From Alcanivorax limicola (lineage in GTDB: Bacteria; Pseudomonadota; Gammaproteobacteria; Pseudomonadales; Alcanivoracaceae): DNA of 64,000 nucleotides. The DNA is taken from assembly GCF_019931215.1 (NCBI RefSeq), contig NZ_JAIOUB010000002.1:186001-250000 (forward strand). Reading direction: 5' to 3'. Below the pieces are notes generated by a model. The model was not told where the DNA came from. It worked only from the letters and a program-made list of their open reading frames with translations, and ran no database searches. This document shows, one piece after another, positions 19,020 through 27,646 of this stretch. Made by a program: the position numbers and the translations under genes. How positions within the stretch are numbered: the stretch's first letter is position 1; each line of letters opens with the position of its first letter.

Positions 19020-19409
19020 TTACTCTTTCGGATACATCACAAACGCCAGCTTGTTGCCATCCGGATCGCGGACGTAAGCAGCGTAAAAGCCCTCGGCGTA
19101 CTGGGGTCGGTAGCCGGGCTCACCTTCTGAACTGCCGCCGTGCTGCATGGCCAACTCGTAAAGACGATCCACCTGATTCGTTTCTTCAAACTGGAATGCG
19201 GTCATGACGCCGTTGCCGACATTGGCCGGCTTGCCATCAAACGGATAGCCGACGAAGAAACGCGGGAAACTCAGATCATCGTTCTTGCCGTAAGAAACAC
19301 AGGCCTCATCTTCCCAGCAGACTTCCAGTGCCATGTTGTCAAAAACAGGGTCGTAAAACGCCCGCGCTTTCTCCAGATCCTGCGTGCCTACCATGGTGTA
19401 CGCCATCAT
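19020..19409 (-). CDS. VOC family protein
   Basis: A 129-residue protein with one VOC module: MVGTQDLEKARAFYDPVF at the start and YVRDPDGNKLAFVMYP at the end, as in glyoxalase-like proteins. Two possible starts (MM) differ by one residue. The substrate is unknown. It lies between the small VOC gene and a methyltransferase on the same strand. Confidence 0.85.
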   Translation of the reverse strand: MMAYTMVGTQDLEKARAFYDPVFDNMALEVCWEDEACVSYGKNDDLSFPRFFVGYPFDGKPANVGNGVMTAFQFEETNQVDRLYELAMQHGGSSEGEPGYRPQYAEGFYAAYVRDPDGNKLAFVMYPKE

Positions 19410-19472
19410 ATTTGCACCTCGGCATACGCTGCACTTCGTTTCAGCCCGATCAGCAGTACCTGTGGGCCCTCA

Positions 19473-20303
19473 TCACGGGGCGACACCCACGCCCAGGGTC
19501 GCCACATTGGTTACCTTGATGATGCCGCCCGGGAACCGCTCCTCGATGATCGCGTACAGGCGCTCGCGGAGGCGATCTTTGCCGGAAGGGCCAACGCGAT
19601 CCAGCAACGCCTGCACGGGCGGCGCGCCCGCCGTCATCATGCGCCACAGTCCGTCGAAGTCAGGCAATGCCAGTTCACGTGCAACAAACTCTACCTGGAC
19701 ATCACGAAACCCGGCGGCCTCCATCTCTGACTTGAAAGCCGCAGGATCAGACAGGCGAAAAACAGGCGGCGGGGACGGCGGCGCCGGCATATCCGGGAAT
19801 GCGGCCTGCACGGCAGCCAGAAAAAGCCCGAACGACTCGAACCGGTCCGGACCAGCCCAACCGGTCACGGCCACGCGGCCGCCAGGACGCACCACGCGGC
19901 ACAGCTCCGCAAAGCCTTTTACCCGATCCGGGAAGAACATCAGCGCGAAGCTGGACGCTGCGGCATCGAAACTCGCGTCAGGAAACGCCAGAGACTGACC
20001 GTCCATGACCTTGCACTGAACGTTCGCAGCCCCCGCCGCCCGCAACCGCTCGCGCAGCACCTCAATCATTTTCGGGGCAAAATCGGTGGCCATCACCGAT
20101 TTCACCCGGGGAAACAGCGCTTCGGTAAGCACTCCGGAACCAGCACCTACTTCCAGCACCTCCGCGCTTTGATCCACAGCAAGCCGCTCGACCAACGGCT
20201 CAGTAAAAGCGCGCATCAGGACCGGCGCAACGTCCTCTGCATAACCCCGGCTGGCCGCGCCCCAGTTCTCCGGTGTGTCTGTGGCAGGCATTTTGTCGCT
20301 CAT
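19473..20303 (-). CDS. Class I SAM-dependent methyltransferase
   Basis: A 276-residue protein with motif I VLEVGAGSGVLTEAL, then MATDFAPKMIEVL, and the FDAAASSFALMFFPD and RPGGRVAVTGWAG segments typical of UbiE-like methyltransferases. A good AAGGAGGTCGACGT ribosome site precedes the ATG. The substrate is not evident. It is distinct from the methyltransferase at 17.9 kb; the two are not close copies. Confidence 0.88.
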   Translation of the reverse strand: MSDKMPATDTPENWGAASRGYAEDVAPVLMRAFTEPLVERLAVDQSAEVLEVGAGSGVLTEALFPRVKSVMATDFAPKMIEVLRERLRAAGAANVQCKVMDGQSLAFPDASFDAAASSFALMFFPDRVKGFAELCRVVRPGGRVAVTGWAGPDRFESFGLFLAAVQAAFPDMPAPPSPPPVFRLSDPAAFKSEMEAAGFRDVQVEFVARELALPDFDGLWRMMTAGAPPVQALLDRVGPSGKDRLRERLYAIIEERFPGGIIKVTNVATLGVGVAP

Positions 20304-20395
20304 ACGTCGACCTCCTTGCTATGTGCGCCCCGGAATGCACTTTCGTGTGGCGTGGCGTCGCTACAGATACCTCATTGACGAACTGCAATACCGTA

Positions 20396-21040
20396 TTACG
20401 CTGCCAGACGCTGATGATAGGCGTCAAGGCACCGGCGCCACGCTGATCTGGCCAGACAACGACTGCGATACGCGGTGACGCTGGGGAAGGCCTTCAGAAG
20501 ATCCGTATGCTGAATCTGGCACAAGGCCGCCGCCATCAGAATGTCCGGATACGTGAACCGGTCACCCAACAGATAGTCCTTGTCAGCAAAGACCTGTTCG
20601 AGCACTGCAAGACGATCATTTGCCATTTTCACCAGCGCGGGGCGTCGCGCCTTTACCCAGCCGGCATCCGGCTCGAACAAATCCATCGCGGCAATCTGCG
20701 TCATCGCTGGCTCGACCGTATCCAAGGCAGAAAACGACCATTGCAGTGCATGAGCCTGTTCCGCCGCATTCGCCGGCAAGAGCTTTTCTGACTGATTCGC
20801 CAGATAGGCCACGATAGCGCCGGATTCAAAAATCACCAGGCCATCATGCTCGATGGCCGGCACCTGTCCGAACGGGTTGATGCTGAGATACGCCGGTTGA
20901 TGCAATTCCCCGGCAAAGTCATCCAGCCCGCGAACCTGATAGGCCAGTTCACATTCCTCCAGCGCCCAGAGCGCACGCAAGTCGCGTGTGATGCCTTCTA
21001 CCAACGGGGTGACTTTGCCAAATCCGTATACGGTAATCAT
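20396..21040 (-). CDS. Glutathione S-transferase family protein
   Basis: A 214-residue GST. It has an N-terminal thioredoxin-like half with NPFGQVPAIEHDGLVIFESGAI, containing the cis-Pro VPA and the glutathione-binding ES pair. The C-terminal helical half carries the conserved YLLGDRFTYPDILMAAAL (GxxxTxxD N-cap box). It starts behind AAGGAGATCACTG. It probably conjugates or reduces small electrophiles in the cytoplasm. Confidence 0.92.
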   Translation of the reverse strand: MITVYGFGKVTPLVEGITRDLRALWALEECELAYQVRGLDDFAGELHQPAYLSINPFGQVPAIEHDGLVIFESGAIVAYLANQSEKLLPANAAEQAHALQWSFSALDTVEPAMTQIAAMDLFEPDAGWVKARRPALVKMANDRLAVLEQVFADKDYLLGDRFTYPDILMAAALCQIQHTDLLKAFPSVTAYRSRCLARSAWRRCLDAYHQRLAA

Positions 21041-21146
21041 CAGTGATCTCCTTCCTGAAGCTGTCGCGGCGTGATGCCTGCGGCCGACAGGGCCGCATCA
21101 TCATCCCGTCGTTCAGGGCGGAGCAGATTCGACACATGTTGTTGTT

Positions 21147-21692
21147 TCAGCTAGCCACTTCCGGGGCTTTAAGCGCTTTGCTGTAATAGCCGGAAGGATC
21201 AAAACAGCACACACGCCGCTTGCCGGAGGCGAGCATGTCGCAGGCATCGTGAATCCGCTTGGCACGGGTCTTTGCCTGCCTCGCGGACGTCACCCAGTGT
21301 ATCCAGTCCACGCGTGCGATGGTGGTTGTCGCCTCCCAGACCGCCCGCGCCTCGGGTGCTGCCGCAAGAGCCGCTTGCAGATCCGCAGGCACCTCAGGCT
21401 CGGGCTCCCGCGCCACTGGCGTGATATCCAGCGTCACCCTCTCACCAACGGATGCGCCCGAGGCTTCAAGGAGCGGGGCATCGACACGTAACCAGTGACT
21501 CAACTGGCCATCCGGCTCAAGCGTAACGCGAAAGGCATGGCCGTTGATCTTTGCGTCCACAGTGGTCCTGCCTCGGCGAGGCAGCTTTTCAGCCACGCTC
21601 TTCGGCAGAATCACGAACGCCCAGGGCGTTCCGTCACCCGGCTTCGCCGGTTGCAACAGCGTCGTCATGCACTGCATGGTCTTGCCACTCAT
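21147..21692 (-). CDS. YdeI/OmdA-like protein with DUF1905 domain
   Basis: A start at ATG 21692 (MSGKTMQC) is preferred because AAGG lies eight bases upstream; a start at 21725 would add eleven residues. The 181-residue product has a DUF1905-like beta-barrel N-terminal half (residues about 12-95, PWAFVILPKSVAEKL) and a helical bacteriocin-protection YdeI/OmpD-associated C-terminal half (WIHWVTSARQAKTRAKRI). The molecular function of this family is unclear. Confidence 0.8.
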   Translation of the reverse strand: MSGKTMQCMTTLLQPAKPGDGTPWAFVILPKSVAEKLPRRGRTTVDAKINGHAFRVTLEPDGQLSHWLRVDAPLLEASGASVGERVTLDITPVAREPEPEVPADLQAALAAAPEARAVWEATTTIARVDWIHWVTSARQAKTRAKRIHDACDMLASGKRRVCCFDPSGYYSKALKAPEVAS

Positions 21693-21739
21693 CGTCGATG
21701 CACCTTTTCGATACCCGTTTTCCATGTGGCCGGAGCGCC

Positions 21740-22150
21740 TCAGGAGGCCGAGAAATTCAGCTGCCAGGACACGCCGTACTTGTCATTCAGCCATCCGAAC
21801 TTCTCGCTGAAGCCGTAATTATCCAACGGCATAAGCTCGGCGCCTCCTTCAGCCAGCACGCGCGCAGCGTCTTCTATCTCCTGCTCCGACTCGCACTCTA
21901 CGCGCAAGGAGATGGACGGCGTAAAGTTAAACTGATGATCAAGATAGCTATCCATCGCCAGGAATTCGGTGCCGCCAATCGTGAACCGCGCGATCTTGAC
22001 CGCCCCTTCCGGCTCATGCTCATCGGCACCGTAATGTTCGATATCAATGAGCCGCGAATTCGCGAACAGCGACACATAGCGTTTCACAGCTTCTTCGGCC
22101 TTGCCTGCCTGATCACCAACGAACATGAGCGACGTGGTTATCGATTTCAT
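21740..22150 (-). CDS. VOC family protein, PhnB/YjdN-like
   Basis: The start at ATG 22150 (MKSITTSLMF) follows a GGAGGTTGAA ribosome site. The 136-residue product has the PhnB-like pattern of a single VOC module with FTIGGTEFLAMDS in the middle and LNDKYGVSWQLNFS at the end. Such proteins are often mislabelled 3-demethylubiquinone methyltransferase. No substrate can be assigned. It lies one base after the DUF2938 stop codon, so the pair is one transcript. Confidence 0.85.
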   Translation of the reverse strand: MKSITTSLMFVGDQAGKAEEAVKRYVSLFANSRLIDIEHYGADEHEPEGAVKIARFTIGGTEFLAMDSYLDHQFNFTPSISLRVECESEQEIEDAARVLAEGGAELMPLDNYGFSEKFGWLNDKYGVSWQLNFSAS

Positions 22151-22151
22151 T

Positions 22152-22646
22152 TCAACCTCCCAACACAGGGCTGAACGCCAGTGCGGCGAGATACAAGCCC
22201 AGTCCAAATGATGTATGCGCTGCCAGGCTCAGCATCCGGGTTCTGCGCGGGTTCGGCGTTTTCGCGGCAGCGATTCCCAGACCAAAAGCGGGCTGCATAA
22301 CCAGAAACGGGATCGCTATCGTCGCCAGGCCTACCAGGAGAGCAGGCACAAGCGTCGGCTGCTGAATCCAGCCCGGAGAGGCAATCAGAACCAGGGCACC
22401 AGCAAAGGCGATACCAATGGCATAATGCGCCACCCAACCCACGGTGCACTCCCCGGGCTTTGATGCCGCAGAAAAGATACTTTGATGCGCGAATTTGCCA
22501 TTCGGCATATGACAGAGCCAGCGGCCCACAAGGCAGTAATTGAGCGGCGGCACACCCACAACCTTTTTCTGAAAGTAACCCCAAAGGTCCATGACCAGGG
22601 TCGCGCCCATGCCGATGAACATCACGGCCGTTACCTGAAGTGTCAT
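22152..22646 (-). CDS. DUF2938 family membrane protein
   Basis: A 164-residue inner-membrane protein starting MTLQVTAVMFIGMGATL behind TAAGGAGGATTGAT. It has about four hydrophobic segments (residues 5-20, 65-85, 92-112 and 138-158) and the family-like WGYFQKKVVGVPPLNYCLVGRW. The function is unknown. It appears to be the first gene of a short operon with the PhnB-like gene. The longer frame upstream lacks a ribosome site. Confidence 0.75.
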   Translation of the reverse strand: MTLQVTAVMFIGMGATLVMDLWGYFQKKVVGVPPLNYCLVGRWLCHMPNGKFAHQSIFSAASKPGECTVGWVAHYAIGIAFAGALVLIASPGWIQQPTLVPALLVGLATIAIPFLVMQPAFGLGIAAAKTPNPRRTRMLSLAAHTSFGLGLYLAALAFSPVLGG

Positions 22647-22795
22647 ATCAATCCTCCTTACGAGGCCATCAGCACATGCTCCCATAGACATGTATGCCAG
22701 GCGTCTGACCGACGCCACATTCACACAAAAAAAGCGCCTGCCCACCAGATCAATCAGTGAACCTGCGTCAGGAAATAACGACGCTCCGACCCGAC

Positions 22796-23509
22796 CTATG
22801 GGGGCCCGTAGCCGAATTCTTCAATGTCTTTCTTGCAGACCTTCATGATCAATTCAATGCCATCATCAAAGCCGGCGAATAACTCTTTGGGGGTTGAATT
22901 CTTCGGACGATGGCCTTTTTTCGCGCCAAAGGACTTGAATTCAGTGTACAGGTCCCGGGGCAAACCCAGTTTTTCAGAGAGAGTCAGCAGATCCTCTTCG
23001 AGGTGCTCGAAGCGGATCATAAGATCGACCACTGACTCCCCATCAATTTCCGTGCGCTTGCGATTGCGGCCCAGTGCCTCGGGATCCTTGAACAGGAAAC
23101 TGCGGAATTGCTCTGGCGATACCTCGCCACGACGATGGCGCCAGAAGAAACGGCTGACGGCGCGATCAAACGGGTTCCGAACGATAGAGAAGCGGAAGTA
23201 GTTATTCCATACGTCAGCGGGAACCAGGCGCTGTATATCCTGAGCGAAGATATGATTGTAAAAGCGACTGATCGGTTCGCGCTTACGCATCCACCGCCAG
23301 TAATCCGCCAGGGTATACTCCGACCTCGCCTTCAGGTAGTGCTGCGGGCCGAGATAGCCCAGCGACTGACGAACCTGCTCGTCCACCGCACTAATGGGCG
23401 TGATGATGTCATCCGGGCCACAGTATTTGGAAAGCGCAATCTCCAGGCTCGTACCGGCGGTCTTACAGGTTTTAATGAAGATGAATTTGTGCTTGTGCGA
23501 AATGATCAT
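22796..23509 (-). CDS. Sulfotransferase family protein
   Basis: The start at ATG 23509 (MIISHKHKFIFIKTCKTAGT) is chosen because it gives the canonical N-terminus; the open frame continues upstream only as low-quality sequence. The 237-residue protein has the 5'-phosphosulfate loop KTCKTAGTSLE (residues 13-23) and the 3'-phosphate motif FSIVRNPFDRAVSRF, as in PAPS-dependent carbohydrate sulfotransferases (Sulfotransfer_2). The acceptor is unknown. Base composition is lower in GC than the genes to its left. Confidence 0.85.
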   Translation of the reverse strand: MIISHKHKFIFIKTCKTAGTSLEIALSKYCGPDDIITPISAVDEQVRQSLGYLGPQHYLKARSEYTLADYWRWMRKREPISRFYNHIFAQDIQRLVPADVWNNYFRFSIVRNPFDRAVSRFFWRHRRGEVSPEQFRSFLFKDPEALGRNRKRTEIDGESVVDLMIRFEHLEEDLLTLSEKLGLPRDLYTEFKSFGAKKGHRPKNSTPKELFAGFDDGIELIMKVCKKDIEEFGYGPP

Positions 23510-23983
23510 ATAAAGGTTCCGAGTCAGTCCACCAGGCGTTCTGAGCCGCCGCTTGCTATATTCGCGAAATTGCGCATCCAGCGCAATGCCCCTTCGTACA
23601 ATGCCTGATCGCTTCACGCCTACGGCCTTTCCGCTCCCAGGAAGCGCATACTCCGAGCACCCATCTCCAAGGCACGTTCCGAGCGGCGTAGTTGCGGCCC
23701 GGCTCCATGGCTGCAGGGCTTGCAAATGAAACCAGGGGAAAGCATAGCCCTCCCAAAGAAATACAAAAATAATGGCAAGACAAAGTCCGAAGAATGGTCC
23801 GGTCTCAAGGCCCATAACCACCCTGTCAATAATAGGATGTAAACATAAATAGAGCCGCTATTGCCCGTTACGACTTGCCTTCAACGCCTCTTCTTTAGTC
23901 ACAAAAACTCCCTTCTCCCCGGAAAACACCATGCTTTATCATCAGCTACGGCGGGGATTTCATCCCTTCTGACATCATCGCCA
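23510..23983. other. 474-base stretch without a recognisable gene
   Basis: The stretch lies between the sulfotransferase start and the GNAT stop. An in-frame extension of the sulfotransferase frame runs to 23821 and contains a hydrophobic stretch (GLCLAIIFVFLWEGYAF), but no ribosome site or family match supports it. No repeat, terminator or attC-like site is seen. Confidence 0.5.
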
Positions 23984-24409
23984 TTACGCCGGATATGTAT
24001 GAATGGAAATATCTCTCTCCAGGACCCAACACCGATCATTTTTCGCATACCCGATCCCCGCATAGTAAGCATCGGCTGCAGGTGCGGCGATGAGTATCAG
24101 CTTGCATCGCGGTCCAAGCTGCTCCTGGGTGAGAGACTGCAAACGTTTTCCAATGCCTGCATTTTGATAGCTCGCACGAACGGCCAAGTCAGAAAGGTAA
24201 CACGCATAGTGGAAATCAGTGACGCTGCGCGCAATACCTATGAGCAAAGCACCATCCCAAGCGCTAACGACAAGATTGGAGTTGGCGAGCATTCCCTGCA
24301 TGCAAACGCGGTCATGTATCGGCCTTCGCTCTCCCAGGGTGGAGCTTTCGAGAAGCTCAATGAACTGGTCTGTCGCTATGGGAAAATTCACCTTGAATTC
24401 GATAGCCAT
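23984..24409 (-). CDS. GNAT family N-acetyltransferase
   Basis: The start at ATG 24409 (MAIEFKVNFP) sits behind a GAGGTGAG site. The 141-residue product has the acetyl-CoA loop QNAGIGKRL with the preceding strand YLSDLAVRASY, then the C-terminal AAPAADAYYAGIGY typical of small acetyltransferases. The substrate is unknown. The longer frame would overlap the GFA gene by four bases. Confidence 0.85.
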   Translation of the reverse strand: MAIEFKVNFPIATDQFIELLESSTLGERRPIHDRVCMQGMLANSNLVVSAWDGALLIGIARSVTDFHYACYLSDLAVRASYQNAGIGKRLQSLTQEQLGPRCKLILIAAPAADAYYAGIGYAKNDRCWVLERDISIHTYPA

Positions 24410-24474
24410 TCTCACCTCGAAAAACCGTTCCTGACATCCTTCGCCCCGCGTGCGGCGCCTGATTGGGGTATCCG

Positions 24475-24882
24475 TCACCCCTTCGGGAGATAGGCCTCTG
24501 CAAACTGCGGCAAATCGTCATTAATAGACCACCAATTGCACTTTGAAGCAGTGTAAAAATGCGCAATGGGTTTAGTCCCCAGCCGTTCATTGATGAGACC
24601 GGCACGAAGACGAAGAACGCCTGGCAGGGTATCTTTGCTGCTGTAGACGGGCGAACCGCACCGGCTGCAGAAGACACGTTTCTTGCCCGGCGAGGATTCG
24701 AATTCTGTAAGCAACTCCCCACCGCTGATCAGCTGGAACGCCGAAGCGGCTACCGGAATGTTCGTCGCAAACGGCGCGCCCTGCGCTTTGCGACACTGCG
24801 AGCAGTGGCAAACCTGAATGGGCTCGAGTTCCGCCTTTACGTTGAACTGGACGCCCCCGCAGAGGCAACTCCCTGAGTACAT
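24475..24882 (-). CDS. GFA family zinc protein (glutathione-dependent formaldehyde-activating-like)
   Basis: The start at ATG 24882 (MYSGSCLCGGVQFNV) follows AGGAGATATTTCG. The 135-residue product shows all zinc ligands of the GFA fold: CLCGGVQF, CHCSQCRKAQG and CSRCGSPVYS. In the namesake enzyme the fold binds glutathione and formaldehyde; most family members are uncharacterised, so no reaction is assigned. Confidence 0.9.
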   Translation of the reverse strand: MYSGSCLCGGVQFNVKAELEPIQVCHCSQCRKAQGAPFATNIPVAASAFQLISGGELLTEFESSPGKKRVFCSRCGSPVYSSKDTLPGVLRLRAGLINERLGTKPIAHFYTASKCNWWSINDDLPQFAEAYLPKG

Positions 24883-24979
24883 CGAAATATCTCCTGCTAT
24901 TTTTGGCCCACACCGGCCGCCCTTTTGAGTTTCGCCAACGGGCACCGAATTTCCAGGGCAGCATCCGCTGGCCTAATTG

Positions 24980-25390
24980 CTATCGCTCACGACGCTGCCT
25001 GAGAACCATGCCCAGCGCAGAGAACGCGCACAGGGCGATGGCACTATCTATCCCAGAAGCAACCCCCTCCGCCAAGCTCGTGTGAGTAGCGAGAACGGCC
25101 AGCTCGTCTTTTCTGGCGCCGAGCTGGCTAATAAGCATCCAGTGAATAATAACGCCGGAGACGAATCCGGCACATGCGCCAATCAGAAGCGTGCGATGAG
25201 TAACATACCACCCTATTATTATGCCAGGCACAGCACCCATAGCAGCATTACCCAGGACATATACAGGGACTATGAAGCGGGATCTTTCTCCTTCGAAGAA
25301 CTTCAGGTCCGTCAACCCGTCGAAAAGATTCACACCCGCCACCATTAGCACAATGGCCAAAGCCACCACTATCGAATCCGAGAATCTCAT
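24980..25390 (-). CDS. Small membrane protein of unknown function
   Basis: A 136-residue protein with about four hydrophobic helices (residues 6-22, 42-62, 68-88 and 110-128) linked by short charged loops. No family is recognised. It lies 12 bases downstream of another small membrane protein gene on the same strand, so the two are probably co-transcribed. It is in the A+T-richer accessory region. Confidence 0.65.
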   Translation of the reverse strand: MRFSDSIVVALAIVLMVAGVNLFDGLTDLKFFEGERSRFIVPVYVLGNAAMGAVPGIIIGWYVTHRTLLIGACAGFVSGVIIHWMLISQLGARKDELAVLATHTSLAEGVASGIDSAIALCAFSALGMVLRQRRER

Positions 25391-25402
25391 TATTTTCCCG
25401 CT

Positions 25403-25675
25403 TCACGACGAGTTTTCTTTTCCGGGAGGAAAGATACACAACCCCAGAAGAACAATCCCTGCAGAAATCAATGCCTGAATCCCAATTATAAGTGGGACCA
25501 TAAAGGTCACCAGGAGAAATCCGGATAAAGAGAATTCACCAACTAACAGCAAGCCAAGAGCACCCAGAATAAAAAATGGAAACATAATTGCCAATATCCC
25601 GATGAACCATCCATGCGATACAATATTGAAAAGCTCGCCACCTGTAATAACTCCCTGGCTCGTTCTAATCTTCAT
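25403..25675 (-). CDS. Small membrane protein of unknown function
   Basis: A 90-residue protein behind a GGGGGA ribosome site, with two long hydrophobic segments (residues about 22-45 and 50-80) and a short charged N-terminus. No family is recognised. It is upstream of, and nearly contiguous with, the 136-residue membrane protein gene. Confidence 0.6.
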   Translation of the reverse strand: MKIRTSQGVITGGELFNIVSHGWFIGILAIMFPFFILGALGLLLVGEFSLSGFLLVTFMVPLIIGIQALISAGIVLLGLCIFPPGKENSS

Positions 25676-25837
25676 TCATTCCCCCTTATTATAAAATGTA
25701 CATCACAGACCAATAGCATTCGGAAAATTAAGTGTTCTTACTTCAGGCGCGCACCAAAACAATTCACCGGATAACCAACAGCCTGGAAACTACGTCAACT
25801 CAGCGTAGAGGCGATCTGGGCAGGCTCTCCTTCTTAC

Positions 25838-26452
25838 TTACCTTTCAGACAACGCCAATTGAGCGCCCAACCCGGCAAAGGCACCCGCAAATATTCCGCG
25901 GAGCCAGGACTGGACGCGGGGCGATTCTATAACGGCCCTGCGAAACAGATACGCAAGGAGACCGTACATCACAAACACCGCAAAGGTCATGAGCATAAAG
26001 ACGGCGCTCAAGACAAGCAATTGCACCAACGGTGGAACGACACCCGGCGCCACAAACTGCGGCAGGAAGGCAAGGAAAAAGAGGGTGAGCTTGGGATTCA
26101 GAATGTTGAGCAAGAACGCCTTGATGACGATCGCGCGTCGAGCTGTGCGTGACGGCGCCGATTCTACGGCAAACGCAGAGCGGTCGCGCCAGGTGGCATA
26201 AGCCAGATAAAGGAGGTAGGCCACACCAGCATACTTCAGCAGCTGAAACGCCAAAGCACTGGTATGCATCAGTGCGGCCAGACCCAGTATCGTTGCCGCC
26301 AGGTGCGGCAGAATGCCAAGCGTGCAGCCCAGGGCTGCAAACAGTCCCGCCACGCGACCTTGTGCAAGCCCCATGGAAACGGTATACACCACGCCCGTTC
26401 CAGGCATGAGCACCACAATCAGGGAAGTGATGAGAAACTCCGCTGACATCAT
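25838..26452 (-). CDS. LysE/RhtB family exporter
   Basis: Translation probably starts at the first of two adjacent ATGs (26452), behind AGGAGGGCTTTC. The 204-residue product has about six membrane helices and the family signature near the start, LMPGTGVVYTVSMGLAQG, plus the FLLNILNPKLTLFFLAFLPQF segment. Members export amino acids or related small molecules. The substrate is unknown. Confidence 0.92.
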   Translation of the reverse strand: MMSAEFLITSLIVVLMPGTGVVYTVSMGLAQGRVAGLFAALGCTLGILPHLAATILGLAALMHTSALAFQLLKYAGVAYLLYLAYATWRDRSAFAVESAPSRTARRAIVIKAFLLNILNPKLTLFFLAFLPQFVAPGVVPPLVQLLVLSAVFMLMTFAVFVMYGLLAYLFRRAVIESPRVQSWLRGIFAGAFAGLGAQLALSER

Positions 26453-26466
26453 GAAAGCCCTCCTGC

Positions 26467-26850
26467 TTATGCTTCCAGATAAGCACTGACGCCCGCGATG
26501 CGCAGGCCGGAACACCTTCCACTCAGCGCCAGGTTCTGCGCATGAAACGAAAACGCGTAGCCTGGCAGCGAAGGCTCCACCTCCAGATGCCCGTGATTCA
26601 CGGGCGCGAATCCAGATAGCGAAAGCCCTTCAACCCCCAGAAGCTCAATGGAGACCTGAACCCGATTCGCGCCGGGCGGCCAACGCTTCGAGGGGCGCTC
26701 CGGAAATCGGGGAAGGTCCGCGCGAAGCGCCAGAACCGGGCCCTCTCTCTTGAGGGTGATCTCGAACACATTCAACCTGTCCAGCTCATCGATGGAATCG
26801 AACAACGTGGACAACGATTCAGGATTCATCAGGTGATGAGGCCAACTCAC
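26467..26850 (-). CDS. Imm50-like immunity protein (orphan)
   Basis: The preferred start is the GTG at 26850 (read as MSWPHHLMNPESL), because GAGAGGTG lies just upstream and an early Trp fits the family. An alternative ATG is at 26829. The 127-residue all-beta protein has the pattern NVFEITLKREGPVLAL, then a WPPGANRVQVSIELLGVEGL block that resembles polymorphic-toxin immunity family Imm50. No toxin gene lies beside it. The family call is by memory of the pattern and needs a profile search. Confidence 0.5.
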   Translation of the reverse strand: MSWPHHLMNPESLSTLFDSIDELDRLNVFEITLKREGPVLALRADLPRFPERPSKRWPPGANRVQVSIELLGVEGLSLSGFAPVNHGHLEVEPSLPGYAFSFHAQNLALSGRCSGLRIAGVSAYLEA

Positions 26851-27015
26851 TGGACACCTCTCTAAAGGGACAACCACTACATCAACGGGCACCCCTGATT
26901 CAGTGCAGGTCACCCCGCTTGAATACTGCTCCGCCGCCGGGGTGAAGACAAGCACCGGCTGTAAACGATGGCGCTTTGCGCTGACCCACATACTCTGTCG
27001 GTTATATGCCCACCA

Positions 27016-27486
27016 TCAATAGAACCAAACACCAGAGGCCAGAAAAATATACGCGACAGCCCCCCATAAATGAATCCTGTACATAATCGCATTCCTGTCA
27101 CGGTGATAAACAGCGTGCTGAGAAATGGCGTAGCCTGTTTTATGCATGGTAAAGGCGTAATAGCCGACCAAAGGTATCGAAACAGGGAAAACCCACGAGA
27201 ATATGCCTTCGATGACGAAGCTCATAACCAACAACAGAAGGATTGCCAATACAAACAACGATTGAGCAAACTTCACGGGCTCAGCTTCAGAAGGGATATT
27301 CTGCCGTGAAAACAGCGGCTCATTCTTCCTTGCGTTGTCATGCGTAGCACCCCTCGGCGAACTGGCTCTCGCTTTCTGATCGATAAGCCATCCCGCGTAG
27401 TCTTTGCCACACTTTCCGCATCGCCAGTTGTAACTCTCCCTGAAGTCAGATGCTTCAAATCCACAGAATGGACATGGCAGACTCAT
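27016..27486 (-). CDS. Zinc-ribbon membrane protein of unknown function
   Basis: The start at MSLPCPFCGF (27486) is preferred over the codon four residues upstream. The 156-residue product has an N-terminal zinc ribbon (CPFCG then CGKCG, residues about 5-28) followed by a linker and about three hydrophobic helices (residues about 72-90, 95-112 and 136-152). It probably anchors a small cytoplasmic metal-binding head to the inner membrane. No function is assigned. Confidence 0.65.
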   Translation of the reverse strand: MSLPCPFCGFEASDFRESYNWRCGKCGKDYAGWLIDQKARASSPRGATHDNARKNEPLFSRQNIPSEAEPVKFAQSLFVLAILLLLVMSFVIEGIFSWVFPVSIPLVGYYAFTMHKTGYAISQHAVYHRDRNAIMYRIHLWGAVAYIFLASGVWFY

Positions 27487-27646
27487 GCAATTCCTCACTG
27501 TTTTTCTCAGACATTGGTAATCAGGAGCAACCTCCTCGCTATTCTTCGAATCTATATGCGTTCGTCAGCACTCCCCGGTTTGTCTAAGCGCACGGGTGAT
27601 GATTCTTAATCTATCGACACTACCTGCATCATTTTATACCCGCCGT

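Noticed and set aside
26851-27015. Possible attC between the Imm50-like and zinc-ribbon genes (ATAACCGACAG ... CCGTTGATG)
   Set aside because: The arms are only weakly complementary and the boundary does not fit GTTRRRY.
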